Counted from the first letter of the stretch, positions 8,608 to 17,574 are shown. The stretch: 64,000 nucleotides of DNA from Deinococcus gobiensis I-0 (GCF_000252445.1 NC_017771.1:167601-231600); one strand, 5' to 3'. Notes: generated by a model not told the origin, from the sequence alone. Translations and numbers: made by a program.

Positions 8608-9120
8608 ATGCTGCGGGCCTCCCGTTCAATATGGCCGCTCATCCTGACTGGCGCACTGCTTACTGCAGAACTCCTTATCAAAAGCTGGGCGACGCAAAAC
8701 TTGCCGGGCCAAGCCCCGCAGACCGTCGTGCCCGGTCTACTGAGCCTGACTTACACCCTCAACCAGGGGATGGCGTGGGGACTGCTTGACCAGCTTACCC
8801 TCCCCCTGGCGCTCTTGCGCCTTCTCGTAGGTATCGCACTGATGGTCAGTCTTGCAAGGGGCGGCCATCCACTCCCGCGCTCACTTGCACTCAGTTTTAT
8901 TGCCGCAGGCGCGCTGAGTAACGCCACTGATGGTCTAACTCAGGGCGCTGTCGTGGACTACCTCAGCTCCCCTTTCCTCGACACGCTACACCGCGTTTTG
9001 AATGGTCAGAACTTCCCCATCTTCAATGGCGCGGACGTGCTGGTCTTGGCTGGCATTGTCCTCTTGTTCCTCACCCTCCCCCGCACACGTCCCCGTGGGG
9101 CGTCTCAGGAGACCCTATGA
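8608..9120 (+). CDS. lspA: Lipoprotein signal peptidase (signal peptidase II)
   Basis: A 170-residue four-helix membrane aspartyl peptidase that cleaves lipoprotein signal peptides before the lipidated Cys. Conserved blocks: YTLNQGMAWGLL, GALSNATDGLTQGAVVDYLS (catalytic Asp117) and FPIFNGADVLVLAG (catalytic Asp143). The length is normal. The start is set by the leaderless promoter. It ends overlapping the next gene, which itself encodes a lipoprotein. Mobile lspA copies are known in metal-resistance clusters, for example the PbrBC protein of the pbr lead operon, so this copy may process lipoproteins needed under metal stress (inference). Confidence 0.92.
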   Translation: MLRASRSIWPLILTGALLTAELLIKSWATQNLPGQAPQTVVPGLLSLTYTLNQGMAWGLLDQLTLPLALLRLLVGIALMVSLARGGHPLPRSLALSFIAAGALSNATDGLTQGAVVDYLSSPFLDTLHRVLNGQNFPIFNGADVLVLAGIVLLFLTLPRTRPRGASQETL

Positions 9121-9611
9121 AACGATGGTTGCTTATTCCCCTGTTCCTCACCGCCTGTGGCGCCACCACTAATACGATCGACGGCGTCAAGACCTACGCC
9201 TATGAGGGTGGTGATCATCAGGAGGGACGGATCGCATACAAGGAGCCTCACCCCGTCGGTGGCGCCCATAACGCCCAGTGGCAGAACTGCGGCACGTATA
9301 CCCAGGATCTGTATCCGGAGTACGCCGTGCATAGCCTGGAACATGGTGCGGTCTGGGTCACCTATCGTCCCGACCTCCCGCAGTCTGAAGTGCTCGCGCT
9401 TCAAGACGCCTTGGATGGGCGCACGCACACCCTGCTTTCGCCTCGCCGGGAACAGACTGCCCCAATCGTCATGACCGCCTGGAATGCCCAACTCGAGTTG
9501 GAGCGCACGAGCGATGCCCGCGTGACCGCCTTCATTCAGAAGTATGAGCAGGCCGGCACGGCGCCTGAGGCTGGCGCGTCCTGTAGTGGGGCGTACCGCG
9601 AAACACAATGA
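9117..9611 (+). CDS. DUF3105-family lipoprotein
   Basis: This 164-residue protein has a short signal peptide ending in the lipobox LTAC (Cys14). DUF3105 hallmarks follow: PVGGAHNAQWQNCGTYT and AVHSLEHGAVWVTYRPDLP, rich in His and Cys residues likely to bind metal. It overlaps lspA by four bases and the DUF305 gene by four bases, so the three are probably translated together. DUF3105 and DUF305 proteins often occur side by side. The molecular function is not established, and a copper-related periplasmic role is plausible from the neighbouring Sco1-like gene (inference). Confidence 0.82.
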   Translation: MKRWLLIPLFLTACGATTNTIDGVKTYAYEGGDHQEGRIAYKEPHPVGGAHNAQWQNCGTYTQDLYPEYAVHSLEHGAVWVTYRPDLPQSEVLALQDALDGRTHTLLSPRREQTAPIVMTAWNAQLELERTSDARVTAFIQKYEQAGTAPEAGASCSGAYRETQ

Positions 9612-10222
9612 GAGGCGCGGGATTCCTCGGGGCGGCGGCGCTCGGGAGTGCCATCACGGCGGGCATCTTTTTCCTCAGCACCCCCAGGCCTCCCACGGAA
9701 GGGAGTGCCGATGTCCGGTTCCTCCGGGACATGCGCGCGCACCATGACCAGGCGGTCGAGATGAGTGTCACGCTGCTCAAGCGCGCCACAGACGTGGACG
9801 TGCGGTTACTCGCGCAGGACATTACCCTCACTCAGCAAGCCCAAATCGGTCAGATGAGTGGGTGGCTGAGTGCCTGGGGACACCCGGTGGCGGGCCCACG
9901 ACCGCCCATGCAGGGCATGAACCGCGCAGCGATGGGGCTGGCTAGCGCACGTGATCTGCGTAGTCTGGAAGAGCGTCCCATCATGGAGGCGACGCGTCAG
10001 TATCTCCTGCTGATGCGCGCCCATCATTTGGGGGGCGTGGCCATGGCGAACACGGCCCTCAACAAGGCGCAAAGCCCACTCGTGCGGACGTTCGCCCGAA
10101 ATGTGGCCATCTCTCAGACAGCCGAGGTGCGTGCGATCGACGCGCTCCTGGCCGCCCGGAACGTCGTCCCACCCACCACCCCAGCCAAGCCGGCCGACAT
10201 GGGGGAGATGGACCATGGCTGA
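9608..10222 (+). CDS. DUF305-family secreted protein
   Basis: This 204-residue protein has an N-terminal membrane anchor or signal segment (AGFLGAAALGSAITAGIFFL). It has the two-part DUF305 ferritin-like fold: FLRDMRAHHDQAVEMS in the first half and YLLLMRAHHLGGVAMANTAL in the second, each with the paired His of the family. A Met/His tail (ADMGEMDHG) follows. It overlaps the DUF3105 gene before it and the Sco1-like gene after it. DUF305 proteins are frequently found in copper and other metal loci. The reaction is unknown. Confidence 0.87.
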   Translation: MRGAGFLGAAALGSAITAGIFFLSTPRPPTEGSADVRFLRDMRAHHDQAVEMSVTLLKRATDVDVRLLAQDITLTQQAQIGQMSGWLSAWGHPVAGPRPPMQGMNRAAMGLASARDLRSLEERPIMEATRQYLLLMRAHHLGGVAMANTALNKAQSPLVRTFARNVAISQTAEVRAIDALLAARNVVPPTTPAKPADMGEMDHG

Positions 10223-10880
10223 TAGGTCAAGTGGCGTGGGCATGACTGGGAGGGGCGGTCCCTCCTGGCGGCGCTGGACACGCTGGGTGGCCTTGGTAGC
10301 GAGCCTCGTCGGTGTGGGTCTCGCTGGACTGCTGCTGTACAACCGACTGAATCCTCCCGCACCGCTGTATGGCAGCGCGTACCCCCCTGGAACTGCTGCA
10401 CCCGACCTGCGGGGAACAGGAGAGAATGGGCAGCCACTTGCGCTGGCAGATCTGAAAGGCAAGACGGTCGCCGTATTCTTCGGGTTTCTGCACTGTCCCA
10501 ACTACTGTCCAGCAACCCTGGCAGCGCTGGAACGTGTGCGCCAGACGTTGCCGCAGCAACAGCGGGAACAATTCGTGACGTTGCTGGTTTCTGTCGATCC
10601 GAGAAGGGACACGCCGGCGCTGATGAAGAAGTACGTGAAGTACTTCAACGCGAGCGCTCGAGGATTGATCATCCCAGACACCCAGTTGCCAAAGGCGGCC
10701 GCCGGGTGGGGCGTGGGCTATCAGTATGTGGACGAGAAGGATGGGGAGTATCAGGTGAATCACACGACGGGCACGTATCTCGTGGATCGTGTTGGGAACC
10801 GGCGTCTGGTGTGGGATTACCTGCAGTTGACGACGAATCCGCAGCGGGTCGCGCAGGACGTTCAGGTGGTGCTGGAGTGA
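10215..10880 (+). CDS. Sco1/SenC-family copper chaperone
   Basis: This 221-residue protein starts at the ATG at 10215, inside the end of the DUF305 gene. It has one N-terminal membrane anchor (about 25-43) and a thioredoxin-like domain exposed outside the membrane. Copper ligands are visible: the CxxxC motif HCPNYCP and the distant His in VNHTTGTYL. Sco proteins deliver copper to cytochrome oxidase or protect thiols. In this metal operon it could equally be a periplasmic copper or thiol-redox protein. The next gene overlaps its stop codon. Confidence 0.88.
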   Translation: MADRSSGVGMTGRGGPSWRRWTRWVALVASLVGVGLAGLLLYNRLNPPAPLYGSAYPPGTAAPDLRGTGENGQPLALADLKGKTVAVFFGFLHCPNYCPATLAALERVRQTLPQQQREQFVTLLVSVDPRRDTPALMKKYVKYFNASARGLIIPDTQLPKAAAGWGVGYQYVDEKDGEYQVNHTTGTYLVDRVGNRRLVWDYLQLTTNPQRVAQDVQVVLE

Positions 10881-11272
10881 CGGTAGGGATCGCTCGGTAC
10901 AATGCAGGGCTGGCCGCTGTTTACGCTGAGGATACCTGTGAAACGAGTTGCCTGCATCCACAGGCAGTCGCTGCAGCACGGGTGGCCCTGCCGGACGAGA
11001 CCTCCGTTGCGCGCGCGACCATCCTGCTGAAACTCATGGGGGATGCCAATCGGCTGAAGATCCTGAGTGCCCTGACCAGGGGTGAACTCTGCGTGTGCGA
11101 CCTGGCGGCCGTGATTCGGCTGAGCGAGAGCGCCACCAGTCACCAGTTGCGCTTGCTGCGAATAGGCCGGGGCGTCGCCTCACGGAAGGAGGGCCGGACC
11201 GTGTATTACCGGTTGCTGGATCAGCATGTGACGACGTTGATCGCCAATGTCCTTGACCATGCTCGGGAGTAG
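10877..11272 (+). CDS. CadC/SmtB-type ArsR-family metal repressor
   Basis: A GTG start at 10877 overlaps the Sco gene stop (GTGA) and gives 131 residues of winged-helix repressor. It appears to keep both known metal sites of the family. The alpha3N site is formed by N-terminal cysteines (DTCETSCLHP) plus ELCVCDLA in the recognition-helix region. The alpha5 site is DQHVTTLIANVLDHARE (D-x-H and H-x-x-E). These fit Cd/Pb/Zn sensing as in CadC. The likely targets are the inverted repeats over the ATPase and lspA promoters (inference). The stop is TAG, so TAG is a normal terminator in this genome. Confidence 0.87.
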   Translation: MTVGIARYNAGLAAVYAEDTCETSCLHPQAVAAARVALPDETSVARATILLKLMGDANRLKILSALTRGELCVCDLAAVIRLSESATSHQLRLLRIGRGVASRKEGRTVYYRLLDQHVTTLIANVLDHARE

Positions 11273-11675
11273 ATGGCGGATCTGGAGTGTGGTCGCCTTG
11301 GTATTGGTGTTAGGCATGGCCGCCTTGACCTGGCGGCCTGCGGCGGAAGCGCTGTATTGCATCCGGCAGCCGGGCACGCTCTGGAATGGGCTCATGCCTT
11401 TGCCTGAAGGGTTGGAGCCGCGCTGCCCCACATCTGGGACATATCGGCAGGAAGTACAGGATGGGCTATCTCGTGTAGAGCAGTATGTGGCCCCGGGGTG
11501 GCAACCTCAGGTATTGATGGGGCCGCTCAAGCGCGCTGGGTATGTATTGCTGGAAGATGAAACGCGTGGACCACAGCATTACTCGGTCTTTCTGGGCCGC
11601 TCGGTGCCGGCAGAACTGTATTACACCGCAGTACCGGATGGACCGAATACCCTCATCACGGTCAGTGGGAATTAG
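11247..11675 (+). CDS. Small membrane-anchored protein of unknown function
   Basis: An unrecognised 142-residue protein with one hydrophobic segment near the N-terminus (WSVVALVLVLGMAALTW) and an extracytoplasmic remainder containing two cysteines (YCIRQPG, PRCPTSG). Starts at 11247 and 11259 are both possible and both overlap the end of the repressor gene, so it is probably the last gene of the metal operon. No homologous family comes to mind. Confidence 0.6.
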   Translation: MSLTMLGSRWRIWSVVALVLVLGMAALTWRPAAEALYCIRQPGTLWNGLMPLPEGLEPRCPTSGTYRQEVQDGLSRVEQYVAPGWQPQVLMGPLKRAGYVLLEDETRGPQHYSVFLGRSVPAELYYTAVPDGPNTLITVSGN

Positions 11676-11744
11676 GTCAGTGGACCCACTTGCGTTTACG
11701 GATCGCCAGTGTGAGGGGTCGTATCAGCGAAAGAGCTACTCAGG

Positions 11745-11853
11745 ATGCAGACATTCTGCATGCAGACCAGCAAACTAAAAAATTGATCAGAGTCAGAGCG
11801 CATCGGGTCCCCAGTCAGGTGCCCAGATAGAAGGTAACCAATAAACTAGATGG
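11745..11853 (+). promoter_or_regulatory. Promoter region of the arsenic operon
   Basis: ATGCAGA (11745-11751) and TCTGCAT (11755-11761) form a perfect 7-base inverted repeat around CAT, a candidate ArsR operator. A -10 box TAAACT (11842-11847) ends exactly six bases before the arsR ATG at 11854, so the operon probably starts with a leaderless mRNA. The inverted repeat is about 80 bases upstream of the -10, so direct promoter occlusion is less certain than at the ATPase gene. Confidence 0.5.
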
Positions 11854-12174
11854 ATGATCACGCTGACCGTACCCTCCGTCCTCGACCAGCTCAAGGCGCT
11901 CGCGCAAGACACCCGCTATGACCTCGTCCGCCACCTCGCTCAGGGCGAGCACTGCGTCTGTGACCTAGAAGCGCTCCTGAATCTGCCCCAGTCGAAGGTT
12001 TCCTACCACCTCAACATCCTCAAAGAGGCGGGTCTGGTGACGTCCGAGCAGCGCGGCAAGAACATGTACTACGCCCTGAGCCGGGAGCCCTTCTTCCGCC
12101 TCGGGGGTCAATTGCTGCTGGATCTTTTCCCCGAGCTTCCACCCCTGACACATCAATCTAAATCGGTGTGTTAG
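11854..12174 (+). CDS. arsR: Arsenical-resistance operon repressor
   Basis: This 106-residue winged-helix protein has the arsenite-sensing motif CVCDL (GEHCVCDLEALLNLPQSKVSYHLNILK). The two Cys in the DNA-binding helix bind As(III) and release the operator. The start is fixed by the leaderless promoter. An extra Cys is the last residue. Nine bases separate it from arsC. It is expected to repress the whole arsR-arsC-arsB-arsC2 operon. Confidence 0.92.
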   Translation: MITLTVPSVLDQLKALAQDTRYDLVRHLAQGEHCVCDLEALLNLPQSKVSYHLNILKEAGLVTSEQRGKNMYYALSREPFFRLGGQLLLDLFPELPPLTHQSKSVC

Positions 12175-12183
12175 CTTGCGCGC

Positions 12184-12645
<462 letters not shown>

Positions 12646-12648
12646 GTC

Positions 12649-13950
12649 ATGCTGCTCGCTGCACTGATCTTCCTCCTGACCCTCGTCCTCGTCATCTGGC
12701 AACCCAAGTTGAGGTGGCAGCCGGAAGGCCTGGGCATCGGGTGGAGCGCCACCTTCGGCGCCCTCCTCGCCCTGATGACCGGTGTCGTCAGCACCGCCGA
12801 CATTCCCATCGTCTGGGACATCGTCTGGAACGCCACGATCACCTTCGTGGCGCTGATCATCATCTCCTTGCTCCTGGACGAGGCCGGCTTCTTCCGCTGG
12901 GTCGCCCTCCACGTCGCCCGTTGGGGCGGCGGAAGCGGCCGCCGGCTCTTCACGCTGGTCATTTTGCTCGGCGCCGTCGTCAGTGCCCTCTTCGCCAACG
13001 ACGGCACCGCCCTGATCCTGACCCCCATCGTCCTCGCCATGCTGCTGGCCCTGGGGTTCTCCACCACGACCACCCTCGCGTTCATCATGGCGACGGGCTT
13101 CATCGCAGACAGCTCCAGCCTACCCCTGGTGATCAGCAACCTCGTCAACATCGTCACCGCCGACTTCTTCAACCTGAGTTTCGGGAAATACGCCAGCGTC
13201 ATGGTCCCCGTCGATCTGGCCGCCGTCCTGGCCAGCCTAGCGGTGCTATTCCTGTACTTCCGGCAAGATCTACCCCGCCTCTACGAACCCTCGAAGCTGG
13301 ATGCCCCAGACAGCGCCATCCGTGACCGCCGCGTCTTCCAGACGGGTTGGGTGGTGCTGGCTCTCCTCCTGGTCGGGTACTTCACTGCGGGGCAGCTCGG
13401 GGTCCCCGTCAGCGTCGTCGCCGTTCTGGGCGCAGCGCTGCTGTATGTCGTCGCGGCACGCGGCCAGGTCATCCCCACCCGCAAGGTGCTTCGCGGCGCA
13501 CCCTGGCAGATCGTGATCTTCTCCCTGGGCATGTACCTTGTCGTATATGGCCTGCGCAACGCTGGCCTGACCGACGCCCTGGGGAACGTCCTGAGCCGAT
13601 TTGCTGAGGGTGGGCTGTGGAGCGGCACGCTCGGCACAGGATTCGTGATGGCCCTCATTTCCAGCGTGATGAACAACATGCCCAGTGTGCTGATCGGCAA
13701 CATCGCGATCGACGACAGTACCGCGACCGGCCTCGTCAAACAGGGCATGGTCTACGCGAACGTGGTGGGCAACGACCTGGGCCCCAAGATCACGCCCATC
13801 GGGAGTCTGGCCACCCTGCTCTGGCTCCATGTGCTCTCGCAGAAAGGGATTCGAATCGGGTGGGGTCAGTATTTCAAGATTGGGATCGTTCTGACCCTGC
13901 CCGTCCTGCTGATCACGTTGCTGGCCCTGGCCCTCCGCCTCTCGCTGTAG
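12649..13950 (+). CDS. arsB: Arsenite efflux permease ArsB
   Basis: This 433-residue membrane protein has about a dozen hydrophobic segments in two related halves. Family blocks are [22 protein letters not shown] and [24 protein letters not shown] in the first half, and [17 protein letters not shown] and [25 protein letters not shown] in the second. It exports arsenite or antimonite across the inner membrane, driven by the membrane potential. It starts three bases after arsC stops, so the two are co-translated. No separate ArsA ATPase is seen. Confidence 0.95.
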   Translation: MLLAALIFLLTLVLVIWQPKLRWQPEGLGIGWSATFGALLALMTGVVSTADIPIVWDIVWNATITFVALIIISLLLDEAGFFRWVALHVARWGGGSGRRLFTLVILLGAVVSALFANDGTALILTPIVLAMLLALGFSTTTTLAFIMATGFIADSSSLPLVISNLVNIVTADFFNLSFGKYASVMVPVDLAAVLASLAVLFLYFRQDLPRLYEPSKLDAPDSAIRDRRVFQTGWVVLALLLVGYFTAGQLGVPVSVVAVLGAALLYVVAARGQVIPTRKVLRGAPWQIVIFSLGMYLVVYGLRNAGLTDALGNVLSRFAEGGLWSGTLGTGFVMALISSVMNNMPSVLIGNIAIDDSTATGLVKQGMVYANVVGNDLGPKITPIGSLATLLWLHVLSQKGIRIGWGQYFKIGIVLTLPVLLITLLALALRLSL

Positions 13951-13976
13951 TTCCCTACTGAACCAGGAGAATGGAT

Positions 13977-14405
13977 ATGACCCAGCACACCCCCTCAAGC
14001 AAGCCGCGCGTCCTGTTCATCTGCACAGGAAACACGGCACGTTCCCAAATGGCCCAGGCCTTCCTCGAACACCACGCCGGGGACCGCTTTGACGTCCTCT
14101 CTGCCGGTCTGGAACCCGGTCTCATTCATCCCTTGACTGTACGCGTCCTCGAAGAGGTGGGGCTCCCCACCACTCACCTGAGTCCGAAAGGCACCACGTC
14201 CTTTCTCAATCAGCACTTCACGCATGTCATTACCGTCTGCGACCGTGCGGAACAGCGCTGTCCCATCTTCCCCTTCGCCTTCCAGCGGGCCTCCTGGCCC
14301 TTTGAAGACCCTGCAGCGGCGGAGGGCAGTGAGGAAGAGCGGCTGCGCGTGTTCCGCCGAGTCCGGGACGACATCGACGCACAGGTGCGACGGTGGGTGG
14401 ACTGA
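13977..14405 (+). CDS. Second arsenate reductase / low-MW phosphatase-like protein
   Basis: This 142-residue protein has the P-loop CTGNTARSQ, the redox pair CDRAEQRC with seven-residue spacing, and the acid loop FEDPAA. It is clearly a paralogue of the upstream arsC. The ATG at 13977 is preferred over 13971 because AGGAGA lies at a proper distance from it. The stop codon (GAC TGA) falls inside the terminal inverted repeat of the following IS4-family element, so the insertion may have replaced the native C-terminus. Its fold and catalytic residues are complete, so it may still work. Confidence 0.85.
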   Translation: MTQHTPSSKPRVLFICTGNTARSQMAQAFLEHHAGDRFDVLSAGLEPGLIHPLTVRVLEEVGLPTTHLSPKGTTSFLNQHFTHVITVCDRAEQRCPIFPFAFQRASWPFEDPAAAEGSEEERLRVFRRVRDDIDAQVRRWVD

Positions 14406-15592
14406 CATCTTGCAGTTTTGGGAAAAGCCGTCTGGAACGCACTTTTGGCCCCATAGTGGGGTGTGAACCCAAAAGAACCGCGTTCCAGACGGCTCTATTC
14501 TGACATCCTGCCCTGCTTTTCCCGCAAGCAACATCGGGAATCCTTCGAGGTCTTCCTCGACCTGCTGTTGGATGGTTCCGGCAGACCGCTGCCGGAACGG
14601 GCCACGGTCAAGTCCCCCTCGGCCCTCAGCCGCTTTCTCAACCACGCAGGCTGGGACACCCGGCACCTCTGCCGGGTGTTGCGTCGGCACGCCCTCAAGA
14701 CCGCGCAGGACTGGTGGCGAGCGTCACCCCATCAGCGTCCCCGGCTGGAGCTGCTGGTCGACCTGACGAGCTTGGAAAAGACCGGCCAGTTCGCTGAACT
14801 GGCCGATTGGGTCCACACCTACCACGGCGTCCGGGGGGTCCACTTGGTCGTGCTGTACCTGTGCTGCGGGGAACTGCGTCTCCCTTGGGCTTTTCAAATC
14901 TGGCGAGGGAAGGGCAAGGCGTCCCCCGCCCAACTCGCCCTGAAGTTGCTCCGGACCGTCCCGGCCACGTTACTGAAGGGCAACCGTCGGCCCCGTCTGC
15001 ATGCAGACGGGGGCTTCGAGAGTGCCGAGTTCATTCGCGGCGTGCTCGCACGAGGTCTGGACATTGTGGTCGGGGTGCGCTGCACCCGGAAACTCGAGGA
15101 TGGGCGGCAGGTCCGTGACCTGATGGTCCGGGGAAGTCTGGTCAAGCCCATAGGGCTTGACCAGACCATGTGCATCTCCTGGGTCTGGCTCTACCGGAAC
15201 ACCGAGCCGGAACAACGCTTCGTCATGTCCAACCTCGACCTGGGCGGCAAGTACCTCGCTCGCATGGGGAAACGCCGCTGGCGCATTGAAGCCTTCTTCA
15301 AAACAGTCAAGGGGAGATTCGGACTTGAACGCTTTGCTCAGCACAGCAAACAGGGGGTGATGCGCTGGTGGTGCCTCTCTGGGATGGCCTTCCTGCTGTG
15401 CCACCTCCAGAACCTCGATCTGCCCGAGAGGGAAGCGGACAGGTGGCCCGACTGGGGCGAGTTGGCGAGAACCGTACGGTTCTCGTTCGTCCCCGAAGTG
15501 CGGCGTCAAGCACTTCAACTGGAATTGAACGCCCTCGACGCGTTCCAGCACGCACTTTTTGCCCCTTCAACCTAAACTGCAAGATGTCAGTC
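14400..15592 (+). mobile_element. IS4-family element with 19-base perfect inverted repeats
   Basis: GACTGACATCTTGCAGTTT at 14400-14418 is exactly repeated inverted at 15574-15592. The unit holds one transposase gene. The left repeat contains the stop codon of the second arsC. No clear target duplication flanks the 19-base repeat. If the outermost bases are not part of the element, the true ends are a few bases inside. Confidence 0.85.
14463..15575 (+). CDS. IS4-family DDE transposase
   Basis: An intact 370-residue transposase. Acidic residues lie in LLVDLTSLEKTG, LHADGGFESAEF and RRWRIEAFFKTVKGRFGLERF (the YREK-like block with the catalytic Glu). It starts with GTG at 14463, downstream of the left repeat, and stops just inside the right repeat. 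A diverged relative with an in-frame stop lies at 44993-46084. Confidence 0.88.
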   Translation: MNPKEPRSRRLYSDILPCFSRKQHRESFEVFLDLLLDGSGRPLPERATVKSPSALSRFLNHAGWDTRHLCRVLRRHALKTAQDWWRASPHQRPRLELLVDLTSLEKTGQFAELADWVHTYHGVRGVHLVVLYLCCGELRLPWAFQIWRGKGKASPAQLALKLLRTVPATLLKGNRRPRLHADGGFESAEFIRGVLARGLDIVVGVRCTRKLEDGRQVRDLMVRGSLVKPIGLDQTMCISWVWLYRNTEPEQRFVMSNLDLGGKYLARMGKRRWRIEAFFKTVKGRFGLERFAQHSKQGVMRWWCLSGMAFLLCHLQNLDLPEREADRWPDWGELARTVRFSFVPEVRRQALQLELNALDAFQHALFAPST

Positions 15593-15726
15593 AAGCCCCT
15601 TTTTGCATAGGGTTCTTGGCAGCCTCTAAGAGATAATGTAGGTCATCGTTGGATTATGGCCTGGTTACCAGGTATATCGAAAAATGATGCTGTTATAGTT
15701 TTATGTAAATTTAAGTAAAATTTATT

Positions 15727-16182
15727 CTAATGATTCCAAAGAAAATGGAATGAAGAACGCCTACCCTTTCTGTCATAGAAGAGAAAGTAGATCAGAAAGA
15801 GAATAGAGACAGATTGGATTATAAAATGATTGATAGGAAAATTGCCTTTAAGGAATGCATTCTCCGGAAAATTTGGATCGTATCTAACAATGAAATGACT
15901 GCTGTGGTGTAGTGAACATGCCGGTTCCCTGCCATTCGTAAAAAGCCCTTTTTGCCAGGGCTCCAGCTTTGAGGATGTGAAATCCCTATTTTCTACGGTA
16001 TAGCTGTAAAAAACTTCGCATATTATAGATTGCCTTCTCTTATTTGCTGTAAAGCTTAAATTTTTAGCTTCCGCTGAAGAAAAATGAGCGGTTTTTATAT
16101 AGAATTTGGAATATTCCAACGTATATATACCAAGAATTGCATTAATTATGAGAAAAATTACTAAGAATACCAATCTGGACAT
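15727..16182 (-). CDS. DUF3592-like two-helix membrane protein
   Basis: This 151-residue protein has hydrophobic helices at both ends (about 4-22 and 122-139) around an extracytoplasmic domain that includes YSYTVENRDF and RYDPNFPENA. These match the look of DUF3592 proteins (a YTY-V strand and a V-x-Y-x-P-x-x-P motif). The codons and surrounding DNA (15600-16260) are much more AT-rich than neighbouring genes, so the gene is probably recently acquired. Function unknown. Confidence 0.6.
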   Translation of the reverse strand: MSRLVFLVIFLIINAILGIYTLEYSKFYIKTAHFSSAEAKNLSFTANKRRQSIICEVFYSYTVENRDFTSSKLEPWQKGLFTNGREPACSLHHSSHFIVRYDPNFPENAFLKGNFPINHFIIQSVSILFLIYFLFYDRKGRRSSFHFLWNH

Positions 16183-16267
16183 AGATTTACCCCGAAAGTA
16201 TTAAGAACCTAGTGTTAAATGAGACGGCTTGCGGAGATCATTCCCACAAGCCGTTTCTTAATATTGC

Positions 16268-16735
16268 TTAAGTCATATAACAGTCGTAGAGGGTAAGTTC
16301 TGGGATTGAATTGTTTTCAATTATGCCTCTAAAACCGCCCTCCCATGAGATTGGAGAGAACCGCAGGTAGTCGTTCTCCGCATTTTCAAGGGTGCCATTG
16401 TTGACTTCCCACATAATTTTCTGAGGCTCAACACCAATAAAGGCTAGTCTAAAAAGCCGGGTTAGACCGTCACAACCCTTCAGGATCTTTTGCCGCTCTT
16501 GGAAAGATCCGTCGAGCCATGGTCCCTCCAGATAAATTCCCGGTTCAACAACAGTCACAGTCTGCTCAACAGGATCGAAACCGGGCAGTTGCAGTGAGAC
16601 CTTGTAGACGCCAGGCACTTCAGGCACCGTCCAGACGTTAGATTTTCCAGCCCTTTCTGTCAACGTTCCACCCGATGTGGACCACTGCAGGGCAGGCTCA
16701 CCGGTAGCGGCCGGCAGACTTGCCCTGAATCCCTA
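16268..16735 (-). pseudogene. 3' part of an Ig-like-domain protein cut by IS982
   Basis: The minus-strand frame is open from the IS982 boundary at 16735 to the stop at 16268, about 155 codons, and has no natural start. The first part reads like a bacterial Ig-like repeat (ATGEPALQWSTSGGTL, then WTVPEVPGVYKVSLQLPG). The remainder ends with LTLYDCYMT. The 5' part is missing, so insertion of the IS982 element, possibly with a deletion, inactivated a probable cell-surface or secreted protein. AT-rich composition continues from the DUF3592 gene. Confidence 0.6.
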
Positions 16736-16789
16736 ACCTCGTTTAGGGCTCGCGCCATGACCTGTTCAATGGCTCCCAGAGGGCAAAAA

Positions 16790-16821
16790 ATGGAGACGGT
16801 ATGGCTAGATACCGTCTCCAT
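16790..16821 (+). other. Stem-loop covering the IS982 transposase start codon
   Basis: ATGGAGACGGTAT (16790-16802) and ATACCGTCTCCAT (16809-16821) form a perfect 13-base inverted repeat around a 6-base loop. The transposase ATG (16801) sits at the top of the left arm. In a transcript entering from outside, the hairpin would hide the start codon. Such hairpins are a known IS safeguard against read-through expression. Confidence 0.7.
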
Positions 16822-17574
16822 CACAGTTTAGGCCGACGAGCCGTCATCCGCCAGCTTCACCGCTGGGCCAAACGGCATTTCAGTGACGTCAAGCGGTGTT
16901 CGCACCAGAAACTGAGTGATGCCCTGTTGGTCGCCCTGTTGCTCAGCCGACTGATCTTCAAACATCCGTTCTCGTCCATCTGGTGGAACATCCTGAGGGA
17001 AGATCGTGTCGATCTTCCCTCCTACACGCAGGCGTATACCCGGGGACAGCGATTGCTTGAACGACTTGAAGCGGTCGCCACCCCATCACAGTCCTGCATG
17101 GAAGTGATCGTCGATTCCATGCCTCTGCCCGTCTGCCGACCCAAATGGGGGAAGCGTTGTGCGTTTCCCGGTGCTCGTTGGGGTTACGGCACGCAGGGAG
17201 ACGTCTACGGATACAGGTTGCACGCGTGGGTGACCGCTTCGGGTGCCATCGTGCAGTATCTGATCCGACCAGCCAATTTGCACGATACGACCGTAAGCTA
17301 CGAGCTCAACCGGCGGTGGCCCGACTTCGGCGGGCCACGCATCATCGGTGATAAGGGGTACTGCTGCTTGGGCTACGTGTTCACACCGAAGAGGAATACC
17401 CGGTACGACACGGGGTGGCGGCCTGGCCGCCACCCTCGATTGCGAAAACGCATTGAAACGGTGTTCTCTAGTTTGGTCGAGGCTCAGATTCGCTCTGTGC
17501 AGACGAAAACGTTGCGGTCGCTCCGTCTCCGTGTCGTCCTGGCCATACTCGCTCACAACATTGCCCAACCCTAA
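16801..17574 (+). CDS. IS982-family transposase
   Basis: An intact 257-residue transposase: N-terminal helical region, then VIVDSMPLPVCR (first Asp), FPGARWGYGTQGDVYGYRLHAW, GPRIIGDKGYCC (second Asp) and RLRKRIETVFSSLVEAQ (Glu). These blocks define IS982. The start codon lies in a strong hairpin. Ends are set by the matching terminal repeats. It appears fully functional. Confidence 0.88.
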   Translation: MARYRLHHSLGRRAVIRQLHRWAKRHFSDVKRCSHQKLSDALLVALLLSRLIFKHPFSSIWWNILREDRVDLPSYTQAYTRGQRLLERLEAVATPSQSCMEVIVDSMPLPVCRPKWGKRCAFPGARWGYGTQGDVYGYRLHAWVTASGAIVQYLIRPANLHDTTVSYELNRRWPDFGGPRIIGDKGYCCLGYVFTPKRNTRYDTGWRPGRHPRLRKRIETVFSSLVEAQIRSVQTKTLRSLRLRVVLAILAHNIAQP

